Below the pieces are notes generated by a model. It did no database searches. It saw only the letters and a program-made list of their open reading frames with translations, and was not told the origin of the DNA. Both the position numbers and the translations under genes were made by a program. A stretch of 64,000 nucleotides of DNA, taken from NCBI GenBank assembly GCA_049322755.1, contig JBMOQX010000067.1, positions 1 to 64,000 of the forward strand, in the 5' to 3' direction. Of this stretch, positions 15,878 through 27,424 are shown piece after piece (the stretch's first letter is position 1; every line of letters begins with the position of its first letter). Source of the DNA: DATIUV01 sp049322755. GTDB lineage: Bacteria > Pseudomonadota > Gammaproteobacteria > Burkholderiales > UBA6910.

Positions 15878-18800
15878 TCACTCGCGGACGGCGGGAACCA
15901 GCAGCGCCCAGGGCAGGGTGGCGAACACCCGGTCGGCGGCAAGACGCATCGCGCCGCTGTCGTCGTGGGTTTCCAGCGTCTCGCCCGTCAGCACGTTCAG
16001 CCAGCGCGCGGCGGCGGGCGCGTCGATGGCCGCCCCGGCCCACACCGTGCTGCCCACCGGCGGCCGTGCGCCGGCGTCCAGCGCGCCGAACAGCCGTCCC
16101 GTCGCCACCACGAGGTGCTCGTCGCCGTGGCGGCGGGCGAAGGCGAGGACGTGGTCGGCCCGCGGCCCGGTGGCCCGCAGCGGCGTGTACTCGCCGAGCG
16201 CGAACAGCGCTTCGTGGCGCGCACGCAGTTGCAGCGTCGCCCAGGTCACGTAGAGCTTGATGCGCCCGTCGGTCATGTTGTCGAGCAGCGACCGGGCGAA
16301 CCCGGCGCGGGCCGCGGGATCGGCGGCGGCGCTCGCCAACTCCTGCAGCAGCGCCGCGCGCCGGTCGTAGTCCACCGGCCGGCGGTTGTCCGGGTCCACC
16401 AGCGAGAAGTCCCACACCTCGGTGCCCTGGTAGATGTCGGGCACCCCCGGCGCGGCGAGCTTGAGCAGGGTCTGCGACACGCTGTTGTACAGTCCCAGCG
16501 GAATCAGCTTGCGCACGAACGGCAGCAGTTCGCCGAGAAAGGCGTTGCCCGAGCCCGGCGCCAGCAGCGCGTTCACGAACGCGCCGACCGCTTCCTCGTA
16601 GGCCTGGTTGCGGTTCACCCAGGAGGTGTGCACCTTGGCCTCCCGCACCGCCTTCAGCATGTACTCGCGGATGCGGCCGCGGAAGGCGTCCAGGGCGTCG
16701 GCGCCGGGATCCGTCAGCGGCCAGGCGCCGGCCAGCGTCTGGTAGAGCAGGTATTCGTCGTTCAGGCTCGGCGCGCGAGCGCCGTCGGCCTTTCGCTTGT
16801 GGACGCGGTTCATCGCCGACCAGCGCAGCACCCGGGCGCGCCACTCCTCGGAGAGCTCGGAGATGGCGTCGATGCGCGCGCGCACGTCCTCCGAGCGCTT
16901 GTTGTCGTGGGTGGAGCTTGCCAGCATGGTGTGCGGCCAGGCGCGCTGGCGCTCGCGGTTGGCGCGGTGGAAGGCGAGCGGGGTGACGCCGAACACGCGC
17001 GGGTCGCCGCCCACCTCGTTCAGCGCCGAAAGGCGGTGGTAGACGTAGAAGCTGGTGTCCTCCAGGCCCTTGGCGGTGACCGGCGCGGTGTATTGCTGCA
17101 CCTTCATCGCCAGCGAGCGCACCGCATCGCGGTAGGCCTCGGGCTTGCCTTCGGCGATGGAGGTCAGCAGCACCTCGCGCACGAAGTCGAACGCGGAGAC
17201 CTCCCCGGCGCGGCTGCGCTGCTTCGCCGCGGCCACCGCCACGTCGATGTAGCGACGGTCGGCGGCGCTGGTGACGCCCTCGTCGACGTAGGTGCGGTAG
17301 ACCGGGAAGCAGGCCACCACCTCGCGCAGCGCGTTGCGCAGGCCGTTCAACGTGAAATCGCAGGTGCGGCGGTCGGCCTCGGCGATGCGCGAGAGCGCGC
17401 CCGCCAGCACGTTGAGCTCGCCCGCCAGCGCGGTGCGCATGATCAGCCGCTTGGACTGGTACAGGAGCTCGTCGAACGGCATCGCCTCGCGGGTGAAGCT
17501 GCGGTAGAAGCGCTCCAGCCGCGCCGCGGCGGCGGGATTCACGAACACGCCGTTCAGCAGGTTGAGGAATTCGTAGCCGGTGGTGCCGTGCACCGGCCAT
17601 TCCGGCGGCAGCGACTCCTCCTGCGCCAGGATCTTCTCCACCACCACGTAGGCGGACATGAAGCGCTCGGCGTCGGCGGCCTCGGCGCTGGGCGGCAGGT
17701 CGGCACGGCGCCACTGCAGGCGGCGGAAGTACTGCAGCGGGTCATAGAGGCCGTCCGGATGGTCGATGCGCAGGGCGTGGACCTTGCCTTCCTCCAGCAG
17801 CCGCAGCACCAGGCGGTGGGTGAAGGCGAACACCTCCGGGTTCTCCATGCGCAGCGCGGCGAGATCGTTGATGTCGAAGAAGCGGCGGTAGTTGATCTCG
17901 TCGGCGGCGACGCGCCAGTAGGCGAGGCGCCAGGGCTGGGCGTCCAGCAGCGCGTGCAGGGCGTCGAACGAAAGCGGGTCGCCGGCGGTGCCGTTCAGCT
18001 CGCGCACCACCTCCTCCAGCAGCCAGGCCACGTCCGGCGAGCGCTCCGCCAGGCTCGCCAAGTGGCGCTTGTGGATCTCCTTGTCGCGGTGGCGCTCGGC
18101 GAGCTTGTCCGGATCGGTGGCGGTGCGCCGCGGCAGGTGCTGGAACGCCGTGGCGAGGCTGGCGAATTCCTGCACCATCGGGTTCTCGGCGCCGAGGCGC
18201 GCCCCCAGGCGCTCGGCGTTGGGCGCCAGGATGCGCGCGTACTCGCGCGGGTCCACCGGGAAGCGGTGCTCGTAATACCAGACGCTGAACTCGCCGCGCC
18301 CGGCGTCGAACGCGAGCCGGATCTCGCCGCGCTCCAGCACCGCGCCGTAGGGCTCGCCCAGCACCGGCACCAGCACGCGCCCCTGCAGCTCGTCCTTGAT
18401 CGGGTTCCAGTCGATGTCGAAGTAGCCGGCGTAGACCGAGGCCGGCCCGTTCTCCAGCACGTCCAGCCAGTAGCCGTTGTCGGCGCCCATCACGCCCATG
18501 TGGTTGGGCACCACGTCGAGCATCTGCCGCAGGCCGTGGGCGTCGAGCGCCGCGCAGAAGCGCTCGAAGTCCTCGGCCGAGCCGATCTCGGGATTGAGCG
18601 CGTTGTGGTCGATGATGTCGTAGCCGTGGCTGCTGCCGGGGCGTGCCTTGAGATAGGGCGAGCAGTAGGCGTGGGAGACGCCCAGCGCGGCGAGATACGG
18701 CGCCCGCGCGGCGGCGTCGGCGAAGGTGAATCCGCGGTTCAGCTGCAGGCGGTACGTGGCGCGCGGAACCGCCGGCACCGCCTCAGGCTTTCCCGGGGCA

Positions 18801-21016
18801 GCGGTCTCCGGGCGGGCGCCGCGGCCCCGTTCTCGCCGCAGCACCTCGGCCAGCGCGACGACGCGGGGATCCTGGGGCCATTCCTCGAGATTGAGCGGCA
18901 GCTTGCGGCGCCAGTTGGGGTACTGGTCGGTGGTGCCGGGCAGGTTCACCTGCTCCAGCTGGCCCAGCACGTCCTCCATCTGCACCATCAGCACCTTGGC
19001 CGGCGTGCGTGCGATGAAGGCATGGATGCCGAGCGCGAGTTCCAGCGTCATCTCCGGCGCCGACACCGGGTGTACGGTCATGCCCTCGGGCAGCAGGCCG
19101 GCGCGCTCCAGCGCCACCAGCAGCCGCGCCCGGTCCTGGGCCCGGTTCACCACCTGCGCGCCGCGGGTTTCGTCGTCGGGATAGAGCCCGAGCTGCGCGC
19201 GCACATCGAGGTCGTGGCCGAGCCAGTAGCTCTTCAGCGTCGGCAGGTCGTGGGTGCTGGCGGCCACCAGCGCCTGGGGCGGGTACTGCTCGGGCGGCTT
19301 GAAGTGGCCTTCGGCGTCCTTCTCGAACAGCAGCAGGCGGTAGGAGAGCACGCCCAGCGGCCCCAGCGCCGCGCGCACCTCGTCGGGCACGGTGCCCAGG
19401 TCCTCGCCGATCACCAGGCACTGGTTGCGCTGGCTCTCCAGCGCCAGGATGCCGAGCAGGTCGTCGAACGGATAGTTGACGTAGGTGCCGTCGGCGGGCT
19501 TGCCTCCGGGCGGCACCCAGAACAGCCGCCGCAGCCCCATGACATGGTCGATGCGCAGCGCGCCGGCGTGGCGCATCGCCGTGCGCAGCATGGCGATGAA
19601 CGGGGCGTACGCCGATTCGGTGAGCCGCTGCGGGATCAGCGGCGGCAGGCCCCAGTCCTGCCCGTTCAGGTTGAAGTCGTCGGGCGGCGCGCCGATGCTG
19701 GCGGTTTCGGCGTACAGATCCTGCCAGCCCCAGGCCTCGGCGCCGGCGCGGTCGACCGACACCGCCAGGTCCTGGTAGACGCCGACGCCGATGCCGAGCT
19801 CGAACGAGCGCAGCCCGCAGCCCGCCAGCTGGTCCTCGGCGATCCACTGCAGCCAGGCATGGAAATCCACGCGGTCGCAGTGGGCGTCGCGCCAGGCGCG
19901 CACCGCCGGGGCATCGGGCCGGCGGAACGCCTCCGGCCACACCGGCCAGCCCCACACGCCGGGGTCCTCGGCGTGGAACTGCGCCTGCAGCGCGTTGAAC
20001 AGCGCGAAACGCTCCAGCGGCTCGCCCTCGCCCTCGCGCCACGCGGCGAACGCGCGGCCGCGCGCGCTGCCCGGCTCCTGGTGGCGCGCGCGGAAATCGG
20101 CGTAGAGCTGCTCCAGCACCGCGAGCTTGATCTCGGCGACGCCGCGATAGTCCACCAGTTCCGCACCGCGCAGCGCGCGCAGCCGCGCCTGGAACCCGGC
20201 ATCGGCGACGGCGGCGCGCGCCGCCTCGCAGTCCGCGTATTCGGGCACCGCCTCCGCGTCGATGTAGAGCACGTTGAGGTAGACGCGGCTCGACGGGCTG
20301 TAGGGGCTGACGTGCTCGGGATTGTGGGGAAACAGCGCGTGCAGCGGGTTCAGGCCGACGATGCCGGCGCCGGCGCGGGCGGCGGCGTCGATGGCATTCT
20401 TGAGGTCGGTGAAGTCGCCGATCCCCCAGTTGCGTCCGCTCCGGAGCGCGTAGAGCTGCAGCGCCGGGCCCCACACGCGGCCGTCGCCCTCCAGCGCCGG
20501 CGGACAATAGCAGCGCTCAGGCGCGATCACCAGCGCCATGGTGGCGCCGGCGCCGCGGCCGGGAGGTTCCAGCGTGAAACGGTGATAGCCCGGCGGCAGC
20601 GCGTCGTTCCAGGTGAACGCGTATTCGACGTGGGGCTTGCCGCCGACGGCGCGCTCGCCCGCACGCTCCAGCGCCGCAGGCCGCACTTCGCCGCGGCGGG
20701 TTTCGCCGCCCTCCAGCGCCAGCGCCCAGCGATGGCTCTGGCTGGCCGCCGCGGCCGGCACGTAGAGGCTGAAGCGGTAGGGCGCGGCGCTTTGGCGGAA
20801 TACGCGGATGGTGGCGAGGCCCCGGGACCAGGGCTGGCTCTCGAGCTGGTCCAGCGCGCGTCGGATGCCGCCCTCGTCGGCGGGGAATCCCATCGCCGCC
20901 ACCAGCGCGCGGCGCGTGGCGTCGCTGGCGCGGTGGGTCTTGCCCCAGATGTCGGTGTACTCGCTGGCGATGCCGAGGCGGGCGCAGAGCCGTTCGAGGA
21001 TGCTGGTTTCGCTCAT
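15878..21016 (-). CDS. malQ-treY: 4-alpha-glucanotransferase / malto-oligosyltrehalose synthase fusion
   Basis: A 1712-residue two-enzyme fusion. The first ~740 residues are a GH77 amylomaltase: nucleophile in GALRIDHVMGLRRLFWVPPG (near residue 489), acid/base in VIGEDLGTVP (near 538), then ASTHDLPTLKSYWLG. From about residue 748 (ATYRLQLNRGFTFADAAARA) it becomes a GH13 TreY, with MLDVVPNHMGV, nucleophile block HALRIDHPDGLYDP near 1085 and ending in LPWALLVPAVRE. MalQ would lengthen maltodextrins, and TreY turns the reducing-end bond into alpha,alpha-1,1. ATG 21016 overlaps the treZ stop by four bases (ATGA), so TreZ product release is coupled. Confidence 0.9.
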   Translation of the reverse strand: MSETSILERLCARLGIASEYTDIWGKTHRASDATRRALVAAMGFPADEGGIRRALDQLESQPWSRGLATIRVFRQSAAPYRFSLYVPAAAASQSHRWALALEGGETRRGEVRPAALERAGERAVGGKPHVEYAFTWNDALPPGYHRFTLEPPGRGAGATMALVIAPERCYCPPALEGDGRVWGPALQLYALRSGRNWGIGDFTDLKNAIDAAARAGAGIVGLNPLHALFPHNPEHVSPYSPSSRVYLNVLYIDAEAVPEYADCEAARAAVADAGFQARLRALRGAELVDYRGVAEIKLAVLEQLYADFRARHQEPGSARGRAFAAWREGEGEPLERFALFNALQAQFHAEDPGVWGWPVWPEAFRRPDAPAVRAWRDAHCDRVDFHAWLQWIAEDQLAGCGLRSFELGIGVGVYQDLAVSVDRAGAEAWGWQDLYAETASIGAPPDDFNLNGQDWGLPPLIPQRLTESAYAPFIAMLRTAMRHAGALRIDHVMGLRRLFWVPPGGKPADGTYVNYPFDDLLGILALESQRNQCLVIGEDLGTVPDEVRAALGPLGVLSYRLLLFEKDAEGHFKPPEQYPPQALVAASTHDLPTLKSYWLGHDLDVRAQLGLYPDDETRGAQVVNRAQDRARLLVALERAGLLPEGMTVHPVSAPEMTLELALGIHAFIARTPAKVLMVQMEDVLGQLEQVNLPGTTDQYPNWRRKLPLNLEEWPQDPRVVALAEVLRRERGRGARPETAAPGKPEAVPAVPRATYRLQLNRGFTFADAAARAPYLAALGVSHAYCSPYLKARPGSSHGYDIIDHNALNPEIGSAEDFERFCAALDAHGLRQMLDVVPNHMGVMGADNGYWLDVLENGPASVYAGYFDIDWNPIKDELQGRVLVPVLGEPYGAVLERGEIRLAFDAGRGEFSVWYYEHRFPVDPREYARILAPNAERLGARLGAENPMVQEFASLATAFQHLPRRTATDPDKLAERHRDKEIHKRHLASLAERSPDVAWLLEEVVRELNGTAGDPLSFDALHALLDAQPWRLAYWRVAADEINYRRFFDINDLAALRMENPEVFAFTHRLVLRLLEEGKVHALRIDHPDGLYDPLQYFRRLQWRRADLPPSAEAADAERFMSAYVVVEKILAQEESLPPEWPVHGTTGYEFLNLLNGVFVNPAAAARLERFYRSFTREAMPFDELLYQSKRLIMRTALAGELNVLAGALSRIAEADRRTCDFTLNGLRNALREVVACFPVYRTYVDEGVTSAADRRYIDVAVAAAKQRSRAGEVSAFDFVREVLLTSIAEGKPEAYRDAVRSLAMKVQQYTAPVTAKGLEDTSFYVYHRLSALNEVGGDPRVFGVTPLAFHRANRERQRAWPHTMLASSTHDNKRSEDVRARIDAISELSEEWRARVLRWSAMNRVHKRKADGARAPSLNDEYLLYQTLAGAWPLTDPGADALDAFRGRIREYMLKAVREAKVHTSWVNRNQAYEEAVGAFVNALLAPGSGNAFLGELLPFVRKLIPLGLYNSVSQTLLKLAAPGVPDIYQGTEVWDFSLVDPDNRRPVDYDRRAALLQELASAAADPAARAGFARSLLDNMTDGRIKLYVTWATLQLRARHEALFALGEYTPLRATGPRADHVLAFARRHGDEHLVVATGRLFGALDAGARPPVGSTVWAGAAIDAPAAARWLNVLTGETLETHDDSGAMRLAADRVFATLPWALLVPAVRE

Positions 21017-22832
21017 GCCGCGGGACTCGTCTCCAGGTGCCACACGCAAGACCACGGCGGCAGCCGCCCGTTCCCGAGCGCTTCGCCGGCGGCCGGCGGC
21101 AGGGCGAAGAGGCGCCGGCCGCCGGGAGGCGCCGCGGCCGCCCCGGCATCGCCGAGATTCGCGTGCAGCACGAGCCGGCTGCCGTCCCCCAGCGGCCATC
21201 GCACCCGCAACGCGCGCTCATGCAGCAGCTCGAAGGTGCCGCTGCGGGCGCCGGCGAGCCGCGGCGCGATCTCGGCGCGGCGGAGCGCCAGCAGCTCGCG
21301 GTAGAGTTCGAGGAACCGGGCGTGGGGCGCGCGCGCGAGGCTTGCCCAGTCGAGCTTGCTCGCTTCGAACGTGGCGGGCGCGTTGGGGTCGGGGATCCGC
21401 GCCTGCGCCGCCGGGTTGCTGAAGCGCTCGAAGCGCGCGAACTCGCGCCGGCGGCCCTGGGTCACCGCCTGCGCCAGTTCGGGGCCGAAGTCGCAGAAGA
21501 ACAGGAACGGCGACGCGGCGGCGAACTCCTCGCCCATGAACAGCAGCGGCACCGCGGGCGCCAGCAGCCACGCGGCCAGCGCCGGGCGCAGCTGGTCTTC
21601 GCTGGTGAGGGCGGACAGGCGCTCCCCGAACGCGCGGTTGCCGACCTGGTCATGGGTCTGGACGAAGGACACGAACGCGGTCGGGGGGAGGTGAGCGCTC
21701 GGTTCGCCGCGCAGTTTGCCATCGCGGTACTCCGACACGTCGCCCTGGTAGGCGAAGCCTTCGGCGAGGCAGCGGCCGAGATACCATGCCGGCCTGGCGG
21801 CGTAGTCGGCGTAATAGCCGTCGTCCTCGCCGGTGAGCAGGATGTGGAACGCGTGATGGATGTCGTCGTTCCACTGCGCGTCGTAGCGATCCGGCCCGAG
21901 GTAGCGGGCCTGGTTCTTGTCGTTCTCCAGCACCAGATGCACGTGGCGCTCGCGCCCCGGGCCGGCGCGCACCGTCGCCGCCAGCTCCTCCAGGATGTCG
22001 GGCGCGGAATCGTCGGCGATGGCGTGCACCGCGTCCAGGCGCAGGCCGTCCGCGTGGTATTCGTTCAGCCAGTAGAGCGCGTTGTGGATGACGAAGTCGC
22101 GCACGGCGCGGGAGCCGGCGCCGTCGAAGTTGATGGCGGCGCCCCAGGGCGTGGGATGGCGCTCGGTGAAGAACGGCTTCGCGTACGCGTGCAGGTAGTT
22201 CCCTTCCGGGCCGAAGTGGTTGTAGACCACGTCCATGAACACCATCAGGGCGCGGGCGTGGGCGGCGTCGACCAGGCGCTTGAGATCGTCCGGCGTGCCG
22301 TAGGCGGCGTCCGGCGCGAACGGCAGCACGCCGTCGTAGCCCCAGTTGCGCCGCCCGGGAAAATCCGCCACCGGCATCAGCTCGAGCGCGGTGACGCCCA
22401 GCTCCGCCAGGTAGTCCAGCCGCGCCTGCGCGCCCGCGAACGTGCCCTCGGGCGAGAAGGTGCCGACGTGCAGCTCGTAGATCACGGTTTCTTCCCAGGG
22501 CCGGCCGTGCCACGCGTCGTCGCCCCAGGCGTAGGCAGCGGGATCGACGAGCGCGCTCGCGCCGTGGACGTCGTCCGGGTTGAACCGCGACGCCGGGTCA
22601 GGGACCTCGATGCCGTCGTCGATGCGATAGCGGTAGCGGTCGCCGGCCGTGGCGGGATGGATGCCCTCGTGCCAGCCGGCGTCCTGCCGACTCATCGCCA
22701 GCGAGCGGGTGGCTTCGCCGCGGGTCAGCACCAGGTCCACGGTGCGGGCGCTCGGCGCCCAGAGCCGGAAGCGCGCGGTGCCGTCGTCGCGCAGCTGCGC
22801 GCCGAAGGGCATGGCGTGGGCGCGGCCGCGCG

Positions 22833-22836
<4 letters not shown>
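21013..22836 (-). CDS. treZ: Malto-oligosyltrehalose trehalohydrolase
   Basis: A 607-residue GH13 enzyme that releases trehalose from the maltooligosyl-trehalose made by TreY. It has an N-terminal CBM48-like beta domain (RFRLWAPSARTVDLVLTRGE) and then the catalytic barrel with YELHVGTFSPEGTF, VVYNHFGPEGNYL and nucleophile block ADGLRLDAVHAI. The acid/base is in LVLENDKNQ and the last conserved block is VQTHDQVGNRAFGERL. It overlaps glgX by four bases upstream and malQ-treY by four downstream, giving a tightly coupled glgX-treZ-malQ/treY operon. Confidence 0.92.
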
Positions 22837-24959
<2,123 letters not shown>

Positions 24960-25174
24960 CGCGGCGGTTCCGGTGCGGATGGGCTGTGGCGAACGCGGCT
25001 TGCCCGCGGCATCCCGGCGCGCCGCGTCGTCGGACGCCGGCGCCCGGCGCATCGTCGATCTCACGAAGCGCCGGCAGCGGATTCGCCGTTCACGATTGCC
25101 GCGCCGCCCGTCGAGGATAACCGACCCTTCGGAAAGCGCCCGAAGGCCCGGTGCGCGTCGGCGAGGCTGGGAAA

Positions 25175-25183
25175 ATTATAACA
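25175..25183 (-). promoter_or_regulatory. Extended -10 promoter of the glgX-treZ-malQ/treY operon
   Basis: Minus strand TGTTATAAT at 25183-25175 is a perfect TATAAT with the TGn extension. No good -35 is seen, which is usual for extended -10 promoters. It implies a 5' leader of about 205 bases before glgX. Confidence 0.5.
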
Positions 25184-25212
25184 TCATCGTCAGCGCCCGG
25201 CGCCGGCGGCGC

Positions 25213-26322
25213 TCAGCTCGCGCGCAGCAGCGCCAGCGTGCGGTCGTAGGGCTCGACGAATTTCTCGATCCCTTCCGCTTCCAGCCGGCTCGCCGCCGCC
25301 TCCAGGTCGATACCGGCGGCGGCGAGCCGGTGCGGCAGCGCGCGCGCCGCGTCCAGACCTTCCTCCAGTCGCCGCGCCGGGTTGCCGTGATCCCGGTACG
25401 CCGCCAGCGTCTCCGGTTTCAGCGTGGTGACCGTCTCGGCGCCGATCAGCGGCTCCACGTAGTAGACGTCACCGTAGGCGGGGTCCTTGGTGCCGGTGCT
25501 GGCCCACAGCAGCCGCTGCGGCCGCGCGCCGCGCGCGGCGAGATCGGTCCAGCGCGGCTCGCGCACGAGCCGCCGGTACGCCTGGTAGGCGAGCCGCGCC
25601 TGCGCGATCGCGGCGCCGCCCCGCAGGGAGCGCGCTGCCTCCGCCGCCGCGGGATCGGCGCGAGCGGCGGCATCCAGCTGTGCATCCACCAGCGTGTCGA
25701 TGCGGCTCAGGAAGAAGCTGGCCACGGAGGCGACGCGGTCCACCGGCTGGCCGGCGCGGGCGCGCTCGTCCAGCGCCTCGAGGTGGGCCTGCGCGATCTC
25801 GCGGTAGCGCTCGACGCTGAAGAGCAGCGTGGCGTTGACGTTGATCCCTTCCGCCACCAGGCGGCGCAGCGCGCGAACGCCCTCCGCGGTTGCCGGCACC
25901 TTGATCATGACGTTGGGGCGGCCCAACGCGCGCCACAGCCGGCGCGCCTCCGCCAGCGTGCCCTCCAGGTCCCGAGCCAGGTGCGGCGAGACTTCCAGGC
26001 TGACGAAGCCGTCGGCGCCGCCGGTGGCGTCGTAGCACGGGCGGAAGAGGTCGGCGGCGGCCGCGACGTCGGCTACCGTCAGCTCCTGGTAGACGGCCTC
26101 GGGCGGGCGGCCGGCGCGTACCAGCCGCCTGATGTCCTCGTCGTAGTCCTCGTGCTCGGCGATGGCGGCGTGGAACGTGGTGGGGTTGGACGTGATCCCG
26201 CTCAGGCCGTCCTCGGCGATCAGTCGGGCGATGGTGCCGTCGGAAAGCCAGCGGCGGCGCAGATCGTCCTGCCACACGCTCTGGCCCAGCGCCTGCAGGG
26301 TGAGAAGCGGGTTCCCGGTCAT
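25213..26322 (-). CDS. tal: Transaldolase
   Basis: A 369-residue transaldolase of the long bacterial type. Landmarks are GITSNPTTFHAAIAEHEDYD near the N-terminus, the Schiff-base lysine in PNVMIKVPATAEGVRALRRL, NVNATLLFSVERY, and DVYYVEPLIGAETVTTLKPE. It exchanges three-carbon ketol units between sugar phosphates in the pentose-phosphate pathway. ATG 26322 has GGAGG eight bases upstream. It follows the GT4 gene by 46 bp at the end of the glgB operon. With the phosphoketolase upstream it suggests pentose-phosphate rearrangement tied to glucan metabolism. Confidence 0.88.
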   Translation of the reverse strand: MTGNPLLTLQALGQSVWQDDLRRRWLSDGTIARLIAEDGLSGITSNPTTFHAAIAEHEDYDEDIRRLVRAGRPPEAVYQELTVADVAAAADLFRPCYDATGGADGFVSLEVSPHLARDLEGTLAEARRLWRALGRPNVMIKVPATAEGVRALRRLVAEGINVNATLLFSVERYREIAQAHLEALDERARAGQPVDRVASVASFFLSRIDTLVDAQLDAAARADPAAAEAARSLRGGAAIAQARLAYQAYRRLVREPRWTDLAARGARPQRLLWASTGTKDPAYGDVYYVEPLIGAETVTTLKPETLAAYRDHGNPARRLEEGLDAARALPHRLAAAGIDLEAAASRLEAEGIEKFVEPYDRTLALLRAS

Positions 26323-26368
26323 GGGCGATTCCTCCGTCCGAACCGTCGTTGGCCGCGGCCGCCGCCCT

Positions 26369-27424
26369 TCAGCTGGGCGCGGCGAGCGCGGCGATCCGCT
26401 CGAGCCGGTCCGGGTCCGGCCGGAACTTGGGCTCGAACGCGTCGTACAGGCCCAGGTGCTGCTCCACCAGGCGCGTGAGCAGGAAGCGGCGGCGCACGGT
26501 TTCACGCGCGGCGCGGCCCAGCTCGCGCCGCCGCCCGGCGTCGCGCAGCAGCTCGACGATGCGCCGCGCCGCGTCCTCCTCGGAGGACTTGTGGCGCAGC
26601 AGCGACTCGAACACCTCCTGGCCCTCGGGATCGTCGGCGGCGACGTTGCCCAGCAGCACCAGCGTCGCGTCGACCTCCCGTCGCGCGCGACGGAACGCGG
26701 CGATCACGCCCTCGGGGTCCTTCCAGCGGTCGAAGCGCGAGATCTGCGCCACGATCGGCCGGTCGTCGGGTATGCGGTAGTGCTCGAGCCGGTCGCGCAC
26801 CTCGGCGTCGTCCAGGTCCCGGTTCTTGAGGGCGAACGGGTTGATCGCCGGCATGATGGCGACCTGGGGCGGGGCCATCTCCCGCCTGTATTCCGGCAGC
26901 GAGACCACCACGGCGTCGTAGCCGTCGACGAAGCCGCGCAGGTACGCCCAGGTCTCGGGGTCGGGCTGCGACAGGTCCAGGTGGCAGCGCCAGACCCAGG
27001 GGCAGGTGCGCCGGTAGTGGTTGATCATCGGCAGCGGCTGCGGGTCGTGGACGATGACGAAGTCGTATTCCATGTCCAGGCGCGTGGCGTTCTGGAACAG
27101 CACCTCCTCGTAGACCTCCTTCTTCAGCTCGGTCAGGTTGATGGGCCCGCCCTGCAGCGCGTTGTGCAGCTTCTTGGTGACGTTGAAGAAGTCGGGCGAG
27201 CCCTGGATCAGGCGCCAGTCGGCGCGGATGCCGAGACTGCGGAACAGCAGCGTTGCTGAAGACAGCAGCTCGGCGACGCCGCCGCCGTAGAAGGTGGAGC
27301 TCAGGTGCAGCACGCGCAGGCCGCGCAGGCGCTTGGCCTTGCGCAGGATGCGCTCGGTGGCGTCCTCGCCGATGAGCGGGGCGTAGTCCTCGATGTCCGT
27401 GCGCCAGGAATGACGGCTGCTCAT
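26369..27424 (-). CDS. TreT-like family 4 glycosyltransferase with internal deletion
   Basis: A 351-residue relative of trehalose glycosyltransferring synthase (TreT), which joins NDP-glucose and glucose. The N-terminal GT-B domain looks complete: RVLHLSSTFYGGGVAELLSS, VYEEVLFQNATRL, VIVHDPQPLPMI, PWVWRCHLDLSQP. The C-terminal domain starts normally (PIVAQISRFDRWKDPEGVIA, LVLLGNVAADDPEGQEVFES) but then jumps from LLRHKSSEEDAARRIVELLR straight to the final helix. The family segment with the nucleotide-sugar pocket and EX7E motif (about 65-80 residues) is absent, in frame. Activity is therefore doubtful. ATG overlaps the xfp stop by four bases. Confidence 0.7.
   Translation of the reverse strand: MSSRHSWRTDIEDYAPLIGEDATERILRKAKRLRGLRVLHLSSTFYGGGVAELLSSATLLFRSLGIRADWRLIQGSPDFFNVTKKLHNALQGGPINLTELKKEVYEEVLFQNATRLDMEYDFVIVHDPQPLPMINHYRRTCPWVWRCHLDLSQPDPETWAYLRGFVDGYDAVVVSLPEYRREMAPPQVAIMPAINPFALKNRDLDDAEVRDRLEHYRIPDDRPIVAQISRFDRWKDPEGVIAAFRRARREVDATLVLLGNVAADDPEGQEVFESLLRHKSSEEDAARRIVELLRDAGRRRELGRAARETVRRRFLLTRLVEQHLGLYDAFEPKFRPDPDRLERIAALAAPS

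Noticed and set aside
15803..21304. An 1833-codon open frame on the plus strand
   Set aside because: It is antisense to malQ-treY and made of the histidine-, arginine-, valine- and glycine-rich wording typical of reversed GC-rich codons; no domain is visible.
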